A stretch of 38,155 bases of DNA from Cytophagaceae bacterium SCN 52-12 (GCA_001724175.1 MEDT01000052.1:1-38155); one strand, 5' to 3'; numbered from the stretch's first letter, positions 24,201 through 35,842 are shown. Notes: generated by a model not told the origin, from the letters alone. Translations and numbers: made by a program.

Positions 24201-24605
24201 ATGATTCATCATAGCAACGAAAACTATCTTCTTGACGACGCCAACTCTCCTGATCTGAACAGGAAGCTGCTGGGGATCATTTCCCAGGATTTCGTCAAAG
24301 TCGCCGATCATTTGAAAGAAGCTTCCTACCAGGTAAGAAAGAGAGGCTTCTCTCAATATCCCTTGTTCGTAGTCTCCAGGATGCCCAGCGAATTGGGGAC
24401 GTTGCTCTTCAGTCCCGGAGAGCTGGATACAGAATGGATGTACAGGGCGTCTTTTCTGGAAGAGTTTGTCCAGAGAGGACTTGTCGGGGAGGCTTCCGTC
24501 GATTATTTCAAGGAACACTACCGGGATCCCGATGAATTTTGCTGCGTCTTCGCCATTCACAACGACTTTGCCGGCTTTATATACGTCCCTTATCCGGAAG
24601 ATTAA
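24201..24605 (+). CDS. Conserved hypothetical protein
   Basis: A 134-residue soluble protein with no signal peptide or membrane segment. Visible: an N-terminal acidic/amphipathic part (LLDDANSPDLNRKLLGIISQ), a central helical stretch (DFVKVADHLKEASYQVRKRG), then a compact alpha/beta C-terminal part (PLFVVSRM, GTLLFSPGELDTEWMYRAS, FCCVFAIHNDFAGFIYVPYPED). I do not recognise a named domain, but the balanced composition and clean frame look like a real gene. It starts with ATG 37 bp after the repeat element and ends 23 bp before a membrane protein gene. Function unknown. Confidence 0.7.
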   Translation: MIHHSNENYLLDDANSPDLNRKLLGIISQDFVKVADHLKEASYQVRKRGFSQYPLFVVSRMPSELGTLLFSPGELDTEWMYRASFLEEFVQRGLVGEASVDYFKEHYRDPDEFCCVFAIHNDFAGFIYVPYPED

Positions 24606-24628
24606 CTCCGTAGCACCGCTTCCCTGTT

Positions 24629-26281
24629 TTGAGCAAGAGCACCTCTCCGTCCTACGGTTCCGGCTTCTCCGCATACCTGGCCATCGCATTGCCGGTTGTG
24701 GGGTACCTGATCTATTCCCGCTATTTTTCCGGCTCGCTTTTCTATGCGGACGATTTCCACCTTCTCAAAACGGTACAGTGGGCAAAGGAAGCCGACGGGT
24801 GGCTGGAAAAGGTCAGGCTGTTCTACCAGCAGCACCAGGAGCACAGGATCGTCGTACCCCGACTGCTGACGCTGGCCGACTATTACCTGGAGGGTCATAT
24901 CGGCTGGAAGTCGCTCATCTTCTTTGCAAATGTCGTCTGGTGCTCCACCATTTTCATCCTTTGGAAGATATTTCGCTCCCTGGGCATCAGCAGCTGGTAT
25001 TTTATACCGGTTCCATGGCTACTCCTGCATCCTCAGTACTACGAAAACGTCACCTGGTCCATCAGCATTCTCCAGCAGTCTGACGTCGTTTTCCTTTTCA
25101 CGCTGCTGGCATACCTGTGTGCCCGGAAGAAATACAATCTCGCGCTGCTCATTTCGGTTGTCGCCACGTTTACCCACGGCAACGGGCTCTTTTCTTTCCC
25201 CATCGCGATTGTATTCAGCCTGATCGATAAAAACCGGAAGAGCTCCGCCAGGCTTGCCGTTACTTTTTTCATCATAGCCCTGATTTACTTTTACGGGTTC
25301 AAAAGCGGGCAGAATGCCAGCATTTCGCAAAGCCTGGCAGATCCGCTGAACCTCATCCAGTCATTCGGCGTCTTTTTCGGGAGCACTACGCTGATTGCCG
25401 CAAAAAATTATGTGATCGCCGCCCTGGCAGGCCTGTTCCTGATAGGATCGCTTACGGCCTGGTCGGTTATGACGCTCAGGAAAAGCATCGCCGGCAAAGG
25501 GAGCGCATTGCCCGACCGGTTTCTATGGGGGATTACCGCCTTTCTTTTCGTCACCGGGAGCCTGGTCGTGGCGACCCGCAGCTGGCAGGGAGTCGAAACC
25601 ATCGCCGCTCCCCGGTATCTTCATTACTCCTCCTATGTGCTTTGCATATTTTACCTGGTAGCCCTGAGGGTTACAAGCGGAAGCTTCAGGAAATCCCTTG
25701 GCATTGCTTTTATCCCGGCAGCCCTGTTGCTCACCCTGCTGAGCTATTTCAATTTCACGCCGCATGTCCGCTTCCTGAGAGACCAGCTGCTTGCCGAAGA
25801 ATCCAACTATGTCAACCATGGCGTGTTCCTGCAGTATTTTCCGTCATTCAACAGGAATATCAGCGAACCCTACCGGAATGCCGTTGCAAGCGGCGTGATC
25901 AGGATGAGCGACCGGCTCCCTTATGACAGCACTAGCGAAACCCTGAGCAGCATACCCCTCACAGTTACGCTGGATTCCATTCGCCTGGAAGACGCCAGCC
26001 GCTCCAGCGCCGAACGGGTTGTCCGGATATCGTCGACGGAGCGTCCCGGAAAACAGGTATTCCTGGCTATCCGGGCCGAAGGGCAGACGCCCTACTGGAT
26101 CCCGGTTTTCACCCAGAGAGCGGCATACAGGTCCCTGCTTACCTCCGGCGCTTTGCTCGGAAACGGGTTTGAAGGGACTGCGATCCTGAACAACCTGCCG
26201 CCGGGATCTTACCGGATAGGGCTTTACACGGAAGGGGCCGTCTCGTGGACTGACCAGTACCTGCCTGTTTCCTCTGAATGA
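24629..26281 (+). CDS. Polytopic membrane protein, GT-C glycosyltransferase-like
   Basis: A 550-residue inner-membrane protein with about ten to eleven hydrophobic helices in residues 13-400 and a soluble C-terminal domain (about 400-550) with a beta-sandwich look (VTLDSIRLEDAS ... LPPGSYRIGLYTEG). The first extracytoplasmic loop contains FYADDFHLLK with Asp41-Asp42, the position and type of acidic pair used by GT-C lipid-linked sugar transferases; PQYYENVTW and a HGNG motif follow. The start is TTG at 24629; no better ATG lies near the first helix. It is followed by an ALG5-like GT2 that would make the polyprenyl-phosphate sugar donor. GT-C activity is inferred; a Wzy-like role is the alternative. 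Confidence 0.72.
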   Translation: MSKSTSPSYGSGFSAYLAIALPVVGYLIYSRYFSGSLFYADDFHLLKTVQWAKEADGWLEKVRLFYQQHQEHRIVVPRLLTLADYYLEGHIGWKSLIFFANVVWCSTIFILWKIFRSLGISSWYFIPVPWLLLHPQYYENVTWSISILQQSDVVFLFTLLAYLCARKKYNLALLISVVATFTHGNGLFSFPIAIVFSLIDKNRKSSARLAVTFFIIALIYFYGFKSGQNASISQSLADPLNLIQSFGVFFGSTTLIAAKNYVIAALAGLFLIGSLTAWSVMTLRKSIAGKGSALPDRFLWGITAFLFVTGSLVVATRSWQGVETIAAPRYLHYSSYVLCIFYLVALRVTSGSFRKSLGIAFIPAALLLTLLSYFNFTPHVRFLRDQLLAEESNYVNHGVFLQYFPSFNRNISEPYRNAVASGVIRMSDRLPYDSTSETLSSIPLTVTLDSIRLEDASRSSAERVVRISSTERPGKQVFLAIRAEGQTPYWIPVFTQRAAYRSLLTSGALLGNGFEGTAILNNLPPGSYRIGLYTEGAVSWTDQYLPVSSE

Positions 26282-26304
26282 AAATGATCGTATATTTAGC
26301 TCCT

Positions 26305-26312
26305 TATATTTG
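26305..26312 (+). promoter_or_regulatory. Possible -7 box upstream of the GT2 gene
   Basis: TATATTTG matches TAnnTTTG, but it is only 13 bp before the ATG at 26325, which would leave a leader of about six bases. It may be fortuitous. It does show that the TTG at 26310 is a poor start choice. Confidence 0.25.
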
Positions 26313-26324
26313 AATTTTCGCCGG

Positions 26325-27080
26325 ATGCCCAAAAGGACTGCACTTATTGTTCCCTGCTATAATGAAGAAAAACGTCTGAAAGGTCAACAATTTCTGGAAT
26401 TCGTATCCGGCGTTGAAAACATTGACTTATGGTTCATAGACGACGGAAGCCGTGACAATACCTTCCGGATCATCGGGCAGATCGCCGGCCAGGCTCCTTC
26501 ACGCATCTTCACCGAACAGCTGTCCGTCAACAGCGGGAAAGCCGAAGCCATCCGGACAGGATGCCGGGTCGCGCTTGCAACCGGCCGGTATGATTATGTG
26601 GGCTATATCGATGCCGACCTGTCGGCTCCCGTGCATGAGGTTGTCCCGCTAAACGAGCTGATCAACGAAGGCGGGTACCTGATCGTGGCGGGCTGCCGCA
26701 TTAAGATGGCCGGCCGGAAGATCGAAAGGACGCTCATACGGCATTACATAAGCCGGATCTTCGCAACCTACTATTCGCAGCTGCTCGGCGTGCATAACTA
26801 TGACACGCAATGCGGGCTGAAGCTTTTTACGGGGCCTTTTGCCGCCAGGCTTTTTGACAGCCCGTTTGTTTCGCGGTGGCTGTTCGACCTCGAGCTTTTC
26901 CTGAGGGCCAAAAAATTGCTGGGAGAGGAAGAATATGCCGGGAAGGTCATCGAATCGCCGCTCTATGAATGGCGGGAGATCGGGGGGTCCAAACTGAAAT
27001 GGCACGATTTTGTCAAGGCTCCCCTCGAAGTGCTCAGGATCTGGTTCAGGTACCGCGGCCCCAACAGAGAGGAAGCCTGA
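26325..27080 (+). CDS. Family 2 glycosyltransferase, dolichyl-phosphate glucosyltransferase (ALG5)-like
   Basis: A 251-residue GT2 enzyme read from ATG at 26325 (MPKRTALIVPCYNEEKRL); a TTG 15 bp upstream is less likely. IVPCYNEE, FIDDGSRDNT, NSGKAEAIRTG and YIDADLSAP (the DXD metal site) are the hallmarks of polyprenyl-phosphate glycosyltransferases of the ALG5/DPM1-like group; YDTQCGLKLF and WLFDLELFLRAKKLL complete the pattern. There are no membrane anchors, as in ALG5 homologues lacking the N-terminal helix. It probably charges undecaprenyl phosphate with a sugar at the cytoplasmic face, which the preceding GT-C-like protein could use on the other side. The sugar is unknown. Confidence 0.87.
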   Translation: MPKRTALIVPCYNEEKRLKGQQFLEFVSGVENIDLWFIDDGSRDNTFRIIGQIAGQAPSRIFTEQLSVNSGKAEAIRTGCRVALATGRYDYVGYIDADLSAPVHEVVPLNELINEGGYLIVAGCRIKMAGRKIERTLIRHYISRIFATYYSQLLGVHNYDTQCGLKLFTGPFAARLFDSPFVSRWLFDLELFLRAKKLLGEEEYAGKVIESPLYEWREIGGSKLKWHDFVKAPLEVLRIWFRYRGPNREEA

Positions 27081-27209
27081 GCCCGGAGGAAAAGCTCCCT
27101 GAAATACAGGGCCTGAAGCCCGGCGATACGCGCGTATTGCCCGCCGGCCATATCGGTATACTCCAAAAAAATTCGTATCTTTACGCTTTACATTTTCTGT
27201 TATCTCTAA

Positions 27210-29195
<1,986 letters not shown>

Positions 29196-29216
29196 CCGGC
29201 ATTACAACCTTATTAC

Positions 29217-29258
29217 AAAGCGGGTGGTCTTTACGATAAACGACCATCCGCTTTTTTT
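29217..29258 (+). terminator. Rho-independent terminator after gyrB
   Basis: Stem GCGGGTGGTC (29220-29229) pairs with GACCATCCGC (29242-29251) with one G-U pair, a 12-nt loop, then seven T. The stem can extend by AAA/TTT outside. It lies 25 bp after gyrB. Confidence 0.9.
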
Positions 29259-29321
29259 CAGTCAAAGCAACATTTTTCGCAGCCGGACAGTAATGTTGAA
29301 TAAAAGATCAGCGCAAAGAGC

Positions 29322-30242
29322 ATGAGACACTTCTCCTTTGTTTTTATCCTGACCGTCTTGTCATTCCCGGTGCTCAGGGCCCAGGAAACGCCCGTGCCCG
29401 AAGAAAAATACTATACACCCGAGACCTCCGAAACACCTACCATCCAAAAGTTCAGGATGAAAAAAGAGGCGGAAAAACAGCTGGAAAGGGTGAAGATCCT
29501 GAGCCGGTGGTACCTGGGAGCCGATTTATTCGGCCGTTCGGACATCACCAGCCTCGATAATAACTACAGGTATCTTTTCAAATCGTTTCCTGCCAGCACC
29601 GTCGACCTTTCTTTTTCCGGCCAGGTCGGCTGGATTTTCCGCGAGCAGCTCGCTGTAGAGGGCGGGTATGCGCACAGCAAAATTCACAACACGGCTGTCT
29701 TGAATACCACCAATAAAGGAGGGTTCAGGTTTTCCAACGACGGGAATGCCTTTTTTCTACGTACAAAATTCCTGATCGAATTCGAAAAAATGGGTTTACG
29801 CCGGCCCGGCCTCTGGATTGGCGGCGGAGCCTGGGCCGTTCCCAACTCGGGCGGCGAGCGCGACCCTAAAGGCTATATCATTTACCACTACGACAATAGG
29901 GGCGCGGCCGATACCACCTATGTGAGCAGTAAAACCACAATCGGGGACGACTGGACCTACGGGCTCGAAGCCTCTGTCGAATATGCTTTCAAATTAAATG
30001 AATGGGCAGATGCGGCCTTCTTCATACGCCGGCACTGGGGATACGGCACCGCCATTTCTACGGAGCTCACTTTTGCAGACAATAAAAAAGTAAACGAGAC
30101 CGGCTTTTTGAAATCCGACGGAACGGGCTGGAATTTCGGCATTTCCATACGTTTCATGACCGGTATCAGGAGGGGAGAGCTGAAAACGTACACGCCTGGA
30201 AACGCCGGTCCCTCACCCTACCGTTCACGGACAGACCTGTGA
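29322..30242 (+). CDS. Outer-membrane beta-barrel protein, unknown function
   Basis: A 306-residue exported protein. Signal peptide 1-20 (FPVLRA-Q); next a charged helix-forming linker (about 25-60, IQKFRMKKEAEKQLERVK), then aromatic, Gly-rich amphipathic strands: WYLGADLFGRSD, VDLSFSGQVGWIFREQLAVEGGYAHS, FFLRTKFLIEFEKMG, LWIGGGAWAVP, WTYGLEASVEYAF, and WNFGISIRFMTG near the end. The pattern is that of a small (8-10 strand) outer-membrane barrel. It stands between the gyrB terminator and ppk as an apparently single gene. No ligand or enzyme motif is seen and I do not recognise a named family. Confidence 0.72.
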   Translation: MRHFSFVFILTVLSFPVLRAQETPVPEEKYYTPETSETPTIQKFRMKKEAEKQLERVKILSRWYLGADLFGRSDITSLDNNYRYLFKSFPASTVDLSFSGQVGWIFREQLAVEGGYAHSKIHNTAVLNTTNKGGFRFSNDGNAFFLRTKFLIEFEKMGLRRPGLWIGGGAWAVPNSGGERDPKGYIIYHYDNRGAADTTYVSSKTTIGDDWTYGLEASVEYAFKLNEWADAAFFIRRHWGYGTAISTELTFADNKKVNETGFLKSDGTGWNFGISIRFMTGIRRGELKTYTPGNAGPSPYRSRTDL

Positions 30243-30330
30243 AACCCGCCCGGAGAAGATGCTGTTTTTTTTATCTGCAAATAATAGCTAATTTGGGGCT
30301 TGTCGCTTTCAATCCCACTTTACCATAGCC

Positions 30331-32601
30331 ATGCCTTCGGATCATTCCAGTTTTCCCCAAAACGACAGAAAAAAGTCGTCCCTTTCTGACCTGTTCTCTT
30401 TTTTTAGCCCGGCCAGACAGGAAGAAGAGGAAAGTCCCTTCAGGAAAAACCCGGAGAAAGTGGCACAGACCGTTGCCCAGAGCGACCTGATAAGCCGCGA
30501 CCTCAGCTGGCTCAAGTTTAACGAGCGGGTCCTGGACCAGGCGAAGAACAAGGACCGGAACATCTTCGACAGGCTCAAATTCCTGGCCATTACCAGCTCC
30601 AACCTCGACGAGTTCTTCACCATCAGGGTGGGGAACCTCTATAATTACCTCGACTACGGGAAGCAAAGGATCGATTATTCGGGCCTTAGGGAAGTCCCTT
30701 TCAAAAAGCTGCTTCTCACAACCGCCCAGCAGTTTGTAGAGGAACAAAACAGCCTGTACGTCGACGAGCTCAGCCCGCTCTTTGAAAAACACAGGTTCAG
30801 GATCGTACAGATCGGGGAGCTGGAGCCGGAAGAAAGTGAAAAAGCCGCCGGCTTTTTCGACAGGACGGTATACCCTATGCTGACGCCCATGCTGTACGAT
30901 TACACGCATGCCTTCCCGGTCCTGCTGGCCAAGGTGCTTATTCTGGCCGTAACGACCAAGGCGGATGGCAACGACGAAGAAGAAGAAAAGCTTTCTTTTG
31001 TCCAGCTGCCGGCCAACCTTCCCCGCTTTTATGTGGTCGAAAGGGCCGAAGAAGTACTCTTTGTGCCTATAGAAAGCATTGTCCGGTCGCATATCAGGAA
31101 ACTCTACCGTAATGTCCGGATATCCTCCACGACGATCTTCAGGGTCATGCGCAATGAAGATTTCTCGCTGGAAGACAGCGACGATATAGAAGCGGACCTG
31201 GTCGACGAGCTCAGGCAAAAAATCAAAAACAGGCGGCTGGGGAGGGTCGTAAGGGTTGAAATAGAGGAAAATGCCGGGAATAAGCTGTTGAAGCTGCTAA
31301 GGAAGCGCTGGGAGATCGACGAGCACAATATCTTCGTTAACCGGGGCCTTATCGATTATACCGGGCTCTGGCAGATCGTCAGATTCCCCGAGTTCAAGGA
31401 TCAGACGCCTCCCGCCCACCCTCCCGTTCCGCCGCTGGGCATCGGGCGGGAAAGAGCCGGCAACATATTTGAGGTGATCCAGGAAAAAGACATACTCCTT
31501 CATCACCCTTATAATAATTTCGAGCCCGTGCTTCAGCTCCTCGAGCAGGCAGCAGAAGACCCGAAGGTACTGTCCATTAAGCTGACCATCTACAGGCTGG
31601 CAAAAAATTCGAGGGTTACCAATGCGCTCCTGAAAGCTGCGGAAAACGGCAAGCATGTCGCCGTGCTTTTTGAGGTAAAGGCGAGGTTCGACGAAGAAAA
31701 CAATATCAGGGAGGCGCAACGGCTGCAAAAAGCCGGCTGTTTCATTATTTACGGCATAGGCCTGCTGAAAACCCATACAAAGCTCCTGCTGATCATCCGT
31801 AATGAAGGCAACAATGTGACCCGGTATGCACATATGTCGAGCGGCAACTATAATGAAGATACCGCCAGGCTCTATACCGATATAGGCTTGCTTACCTCCC
31901 GGGAAGAATACACGCGCGACATCTCGGAGTTTTTCAATGTCATTACAGGGCATTCGGTCCCTAACCAGTATGCCAACCTCATCACAGCTCCCCGGCACAT
32001 GCGCGACGGGCTGATCGGGCTGATCATGAAAGAGGCCGCCAACGCGCAGGCAGGGCTCCCCTCCGGGATCTGCATCAAGATCAACTCCCTGGAAGACAGG
32101 GAAGTCATTATGAAGCTTTACGAGGCCTCGCAGGCGGGGGTACCTGTCAGGCTGATCGTAAGAGGCATATGCTGCCTGCGGCCCGGTCGCGAAGGCCTGA
32201 GCGAAAACATAGAAGTACGGTCGATCGTGGGCGACCTCCTGGAGCACTCCCGGCTGTACTATTTCCACAATGCGAACAACCCCATCGTATACGGCGGCAG
32301 CGCCGATGTCATGGTACGCAGCTTTGACAGGCGTATCGAATCCCTCTTCGCTTTCGTGGATGAAGATGTAAAGCAGGAAACGATCGCCATGCTGGAGTAC
32401 AACCTGAGGGACAACGTCAACGCCTATGTGCTGAACGAAGACGGCTCCTATTCGAAGGTCGTGCCCGACGCAGAGTCAGAACGCTTCAATATCCATGAAG
32501 AGTTTTATAAAATAACGATGGAAGACGTCAGGAAAGCAGCGCTCTTCCGCGAGAATGATCCCGCCGGCCATCCCCGGATACACCATGACCTGAGCTCCTG
32601 A
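30331..32601 (+). CDS. ppk1: Polyphosphate kinase 1
   Basis: Membrane-associated enzyme that polymerises the gamma-phosphate of ATP into polyphosphate. The 756-residue protein has the N-terminal PPK1 domain starting SRDLSWLKFNERVLDQA (about 55-71) and ITSSNLDEFFTIRVGNL, and both phospholipase-D-like catalytic domains. The phosphorylated His is His482 in LLKTHTKLL, followed by YAHMSSGNYNEDTARLYTD; the second conserved His is His646 in YYFHNANNP, with GGSADVMVRSFDRRIE after it. A Ser/Lys/Glu-rich stretch of about 45 residues precedes the usual start, longer than in E. coli; ATG at 30331 is chosen as the only upstream ATG. It ends 18 bp before the CNT transporter gene, so the two are probably cotranscribed. 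Confidence 0.95.
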   Translation: MPSDHSSFPQNDRKKSSLSDLFSFFSPARQEEEESPFRKNPEKVAQTVAQSDLISRDLSWLKFNERVLDQAKNKDRNIFDRLKFLAITSSNLDEFFTIRVGNLYNYLDYGKQRIDYSGLREVPFKKLLLTTAQQFVEEQNSLYVDELSPLFEKHRFRIVQIGELEPEESEKAAGFFDRTVYPMLTPMLYDYTHAFPVLLAKVLILAVTTKADGNDEEEEKLSFVQLPANLPRFYVVERAEEVLFVPIESIVRSHIRKLYRNVRISSTTIFRVMRNEDFSLEDSDDIEADLVDELRQKIKNRRLGRVVRVEIEENAGNKLLKLLRKRWEIDEHNIFVNRGLIDYTGLWQIVRFPEFKDQTPPAHPPVPPLGIGRERAGNIFEVIQEKDILLHHPYNNFEPVLQLLEQAAEDPKVLSIKLTIYRLAKNSRVTNALLKAAENGKHVAVLFEVKARFDEENNIREAQRLQKAGCFIIYGIGLLKTHTKLLLIIRNEGNNVTRYAHMSSGNYNEDTARLYTDIGLLTSREEYTRDISEFFNVITGHSVPNQYANLITAPRHMRDGLIGLIMKEAANAQAGLPSGICIKINSLEDREVIMKLYEASQAGVPVRLIVRGICCLRPGREGLSENIEVRSIVGDLLEHSRLYYFHNANNPIVYGGSADVMVRSFDRRIESLFAFVDEDVKQETIAMLEYNLRDNVNAYVLNEDGSYSKVVPDAESERFNIHEEFYKITMEDVRKAALFRENDPAGHPRIHHDLSS

Positions 32602-32619
32602 TATAAACGACGCCAGCCG

Positions 32620-33861
32620 ATGGAAAGGTTTAAAGGAATAATAGGCATCGTCCTCATTCTGGGCATTGCCTTCGCGCTTTCCACCAACCGGAAAGCGATC
32701 AGCTTCCGTACCGTCGGGACAGGGCTCCTGCTGCAATTCGGGATCGCCGTTTTCATCCTCCGGACAGACATCGGCCATACGCTCTTCCAGTGGCTGGGCG
32801 AAAAGATCCAGAAGCTGCTCTCCTTCTCCGACAAAGGAGCGGAATTTGTGTTCGGATCGCTTGTCAATACGCCCCTGATGGCCCGGGCTTTCGGCGAAGG
32901 CAATGATTTTATCTTCTTTTTCAAGGTCATTCCTACTATTATCTTCGTAGCGGTCCTGGTCAACATGCTCTACCACGTGGGGCTTATGCAGAGAGTGGTT
33001 TCCCTTATTGCAAAGGGCGTCTACAGGCTGATGGGCGTCAGCGGAGCGGAGGCGCTCTCTAATGTAGCCAGCGCATTTGTGGGCCAGGTAGAAGCCCAGA
33101 TCATGATAAAGCCCTACCTGCAGAGAATGACGCGCTCGGAGCTCATGGCCTCGATGACGGGAAGCTTTGCCTGTATTGCCGGCGGCGTGATGGCCGTCTA
33201 TATCTCTCTGGGCGTACCGGCGCCTTACCTGATCGCGGCCAGCCTGATGGCCGCACCGGGTGCCCTGGTCATTTCGAAAATAGTTTACCCCGAAACCCAG
33301 CGCTCCGAAACCGCGGGAGCCGTCAGGATCGATGTCAGTAAGAATCACGCCAACCTGCTGGACGCCATTGCTGCAGGCGCCGGCGAAGGCCTCAAGGTAG
33401 GCTTGAACGTCGTCGCCATGCTTATCGGCTTTATTGCCCTGGTAGCGCTGTTCGACTACCTGCTCGGCCGCACCGGGATGATGTTCAACTTCCCCGGGCT
33501 CAGCTTCAACTATATCCTCGGCAAGCTTTTCTCGGTTTTTGCCTGGACTATGGGCGTGCCGGCCGCAGATGCCGAGACGGCCGGCGCCCTGATGGGCACC
33601 AAAATGGTCATCAACGAATTTGTCGCCTATCTCGATCTCATTAAAGTAAAGGACGGCCTGTCGCCCAAGACAATGGTTATCACCAGCTTCGCGCTGTGCG
33701 GCTTTGCCAACTTCAGCTCAATAGCCATCCAGGTCGGCGGGATCGGGGAGCTTGCCCCCGAACGGCGCGCCGACCTGGCCAAGCTGGGTTTCAGAGCCCT
33801 TATCTGCGGAACGCTGGCATCCTACCTTTCCGCTACTTTCGCCGGGATCCTGATGGGATGA
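32620..33861 (+). CDS. Concentrative nucleoside transporter, CNT/NupC family
   Basis: A 413-residue inner-membrane nucleoside importer driven by Na+ or H+. About eight to ten hydrophobic segments; family motifs include GAEFVFGSLV, the ASAFVGQVEAQIMIKPYL segment, IAGGVMAVYISLGVP, GTKMVINEFVAYLDL and GFANFSSIAIQVGGIGEL, which form the nucleoside- and cation-binding re-entrant hairpins and helices of CNTs. QVEAQ and NEF hold residues known to contact ribose and base in the family. It follows ppk1 by 18 bp and converges with the SusD gene, the two stops being 4 bp apart with no terminator hairpin visible. Nucleoside preference is not readable. Confidence 0.92.
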   Translation: MERFKGIIGIVLILGIAFALSTNRKAISFRTVGTGLLLQFGIAVFILRTDIGHTLFQWLGEKIQKLLSFSDKGAEFVFGSLVNTPLMARAFGEGNDFIFFFKVIPTIIFVAVLVNMLYHVGLMQRVVSLIAKGVYRLMGVSGAEALSNVASAFVGQVEAQIMIKPYLQRMTRSELMASMTGSFACIAGGVMAVYISLGVPAPYLIAASLMAAPGALVISKIVYPETQRSETAGAVRIDVSKNHANLLDAIAAGAGEGLKVGLNVVAMLIGFIALVALFDYLLGRTGMMFNFPGLSFNYILGKLFSVFAWTMGVPAADAETAGALMGTKMVINEFVAYLDLIKVKDGLSPKTMVITSFALCGFANFSSIAIQVGGIGELAPERRADLAKLGFRALICGTLASYLSATFAGILMG

Positions 33862-33865
33862 GCCC

Positions 33866-35842
33866 TCAATAGCCCGGATTTTGCTGCGCCTGCTTTTCGG
33901 CGGAAGTCAGGCTCCTCCCCTCCATCTGTATGCCATCCAGGTACGTCTGGGGGATAGCGCGGAGCTGGTGGTATTCCTGTATGAAGCCTGTTGCCTGGAA
34001 ATTAAAGGCCCGCACGCGCGACACCAGCGTTTTTGTTCTTGACAGGTCTTCCCAGCGCTTGTACTCGCCGGCAAGCTCGCGTGACCGTTCATTCAATACA
34101 AGCGCGAGCATCCTGTCGTAAGCGCCGGTCAGGCCCAGCGCCGATATCACATATTCGTCACCGGCGGGAAGCGCGTTGATATCGGCAATTGCGAGGCTGG
34201 ACGAAGCGGCGGTGGTTACCGGGATATTGTTCGACTCGTAATACGAATTTTCGCCCATATATGACCGTATCGACTCAATGGCGGCAGGATTTGCCGAGTA
34301 TGGGATCGATACCTTATAGGCGCCTCCGCCGTCATAGTAGGCCGAGCGGCTTTCGCCGCCTGCAAACCGGGCTCGGGCGCGGACGGCGTTGATATAGGGC
34401 AGCGCATCGGCATAGGAGCCGGTGCCCAGCTTCGCCAGCCTGATCTTTGCCTCGGCTGCGATCAGGTAGGTTTCCGCGGAGCGGGCCAGGTTGATATCGC
34501 GCAAGCCCCTGGTGTCGTTCAAGCCGGCAGCCCTGGAGCCGTCGAGATGCTTGCTCAAAGATGGGAACCTTACATTGACATCCAGGGCCCCGTCGGTCGT
34601 TTTGCCTGCAGGGTAGGCAACATAGGCGCTGGGAATGGTCTTGCCGGTGGCGCCGTAAGTCACTACGTCGTTCAGCACGTACGACGAAAAGCGCGAATCG
34701 CCGGGCTGGTTGATGATATAGATGATGCCCAGGTCACCGCTCACATAATAGCTGCCCGAAGGTTTGTTCAGCCTGTGCTTGGTCCGGAAGCTTTTCCAGA
34801 AGCGGGAGTCATTGACCATATCATATATCCTGTACATATAATAGTTGGGGCGCAAACGGCTGTATGGCCTGTCGCCGGTGAGATCGCGCTGCATATAGGG
34901 CAGGTCGTCATACCGGGCCGCAAAATACAGGTGCTGCGAATTGGATCCGCTGGCAGAAACATCGGATGTGAACTGGGCGGAAAGGATCAGCTCCGGCAGC
35001 TGCTCGTTGGGGCCGTCGGGCCCGGTATAGTTCCAGAGGCTCGCAAAATCGGCCGTAAGCGGGTGCTGCGCGATCACTTCATCGCACAAAGGAGCGATGG
35101 CCGCAAGGTCGCCCGCTTTGGTAGACGAATTCCACGAATCGTTGATTTCGCTGGCGCGGAACAGGTAGGCTTTGGCCAGGTAGTGTGCTGCCGCAAACCG
35201 GGTGATTTTTGCAGGCGCTCCGGTAGCCGGCAGGAGATTATAGGCCTGCTTAAAATCCTCTATCACCTGGGCGCTCACTTCTTCGGGAGTTGCCCTCATA
35301 AATTCCAGCTCTACCGTATTGCTCGAAGTGGTTTTGAGCGGGACGCCGCCATATTGCGATACCAGACGCAGGTAACAATAAGCCCTGAAAAAGTACCCTT
35401 CGCCCAAAGCGATTTTTTTGATATTGTCCGATGCGGAAGTACTGGCAGTCGCATTCTCGATCAGCAGGTTAGCGTTTCCTATCCCGATATACAGGTTGTC
35501 CCATTGCGCGTTTGCGGCGGTGGTATTGCTGTTGACAACCGTAACAATCGATTTTAGGCTCCCGTCATAGTTGTTCCAGCTGCCGTTCGAGGCGTCGCCG
35601 CCGATACCGAATTCGTCTATCCCGTAGCTGTTCGTACAAAAGGGCGCCTCAGAATTGAACGGAGCGCTGAATACATGATGATAGGTACCCGTCGAAAGCG
35701 ACATGATGCCTTCGTCGGTTTTATAATATTCCATCCCTCTTGCCGTCTCCAGCTCCTCTTTCAGGAAATCTTCATTGCATGATGAGATAAAGAACAGGCC
35801 TGGGAAAAGCAGTATATTGAAAATCAGTTTTTTCGTATTCAT
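33866..35842 (-). CDS. SusD/RagB-family outer-membrane binding lipoprotein
   Basis: A 658-residue SusD-family lipoprotein read from ATG at 35842 (MNTKKLIFNILLFPGLFFISSC); the open frame extends 11 residues upstream but the signal peptide fixes this start. Lipidated Cys22 is followed by NEDF, an acidic surface-export-like tag. ALGEGYFFRAYCYLRLVSQYGGVPL, AAHYLAKAYLFRASE and ARSAETYLIAAEAKIRLAK are the SusD helical repeats; the C terminus RSRELAGEYKRWEDLSRTK ... LRAIPQTYLD ... QQNPGY is standard. At about 660 residues it belongs to the long SusD subgroup. It lies 33 bp downstream of SusC. With no enzyme gene in view, the ligand is unknown; partner genes may lie beyond the SusC at the right edge. 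Confidence 0.93.
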   Translation of the reverse strand: MNTKKLIFNILLFPGLFFISSCNEDFLKEELETARGMEYYKTDEGIMSLSTGTYHHVFSAPFNSEAPFCTNSYGIDEFGIGGDASNGSWNNYDGSLKSIVTVVNSNTTAANAQWDNLYIGIGNANLLIENATASTSASDNIKKIALGEGYFFRAYCYLRLVSQYGGVPLKTTSSNTVELEFMRATPEEVSAQVIEDFKQAYNLLPATGAPAKITRFAAAHYLAKAYLFRASEINDSWNSSTKAGDLAAIAPLCDEVIAQHPLTADFASLWNYTGPDGPNEQLPELILSAQFTSDVSASGSNSQHLYFAARYDDLPYMQRDLTGDRPYSRLRPNYYMYRIYDMVNDSRFWKSFRTKHRLNKPSGSYYVSGDLGIIYIINQPGDSRFSSYVLNDVVTYGATGKTIPSAYVAYPAGKTTDGALDVNVRFPSLSKHLDGSRAAGLNDTRGLRDINLARSAETYLIAAEAKIRLAKLGTGSYADALPYINAVRARARFAGGESRSAYYDGGGAYKVSIPYSANPAAIESIRSYMGENSYYESNNIPVTTAASSSLAIADINALPAGDEYVISALGLTGAYDRMLALVLNERSRELAGEYKRWEDLSRTKTLVSRVRAFNFQATGFIQEYHQLRAIPQTYLDGIQMEGRSLTSAEKQAQQNPGY

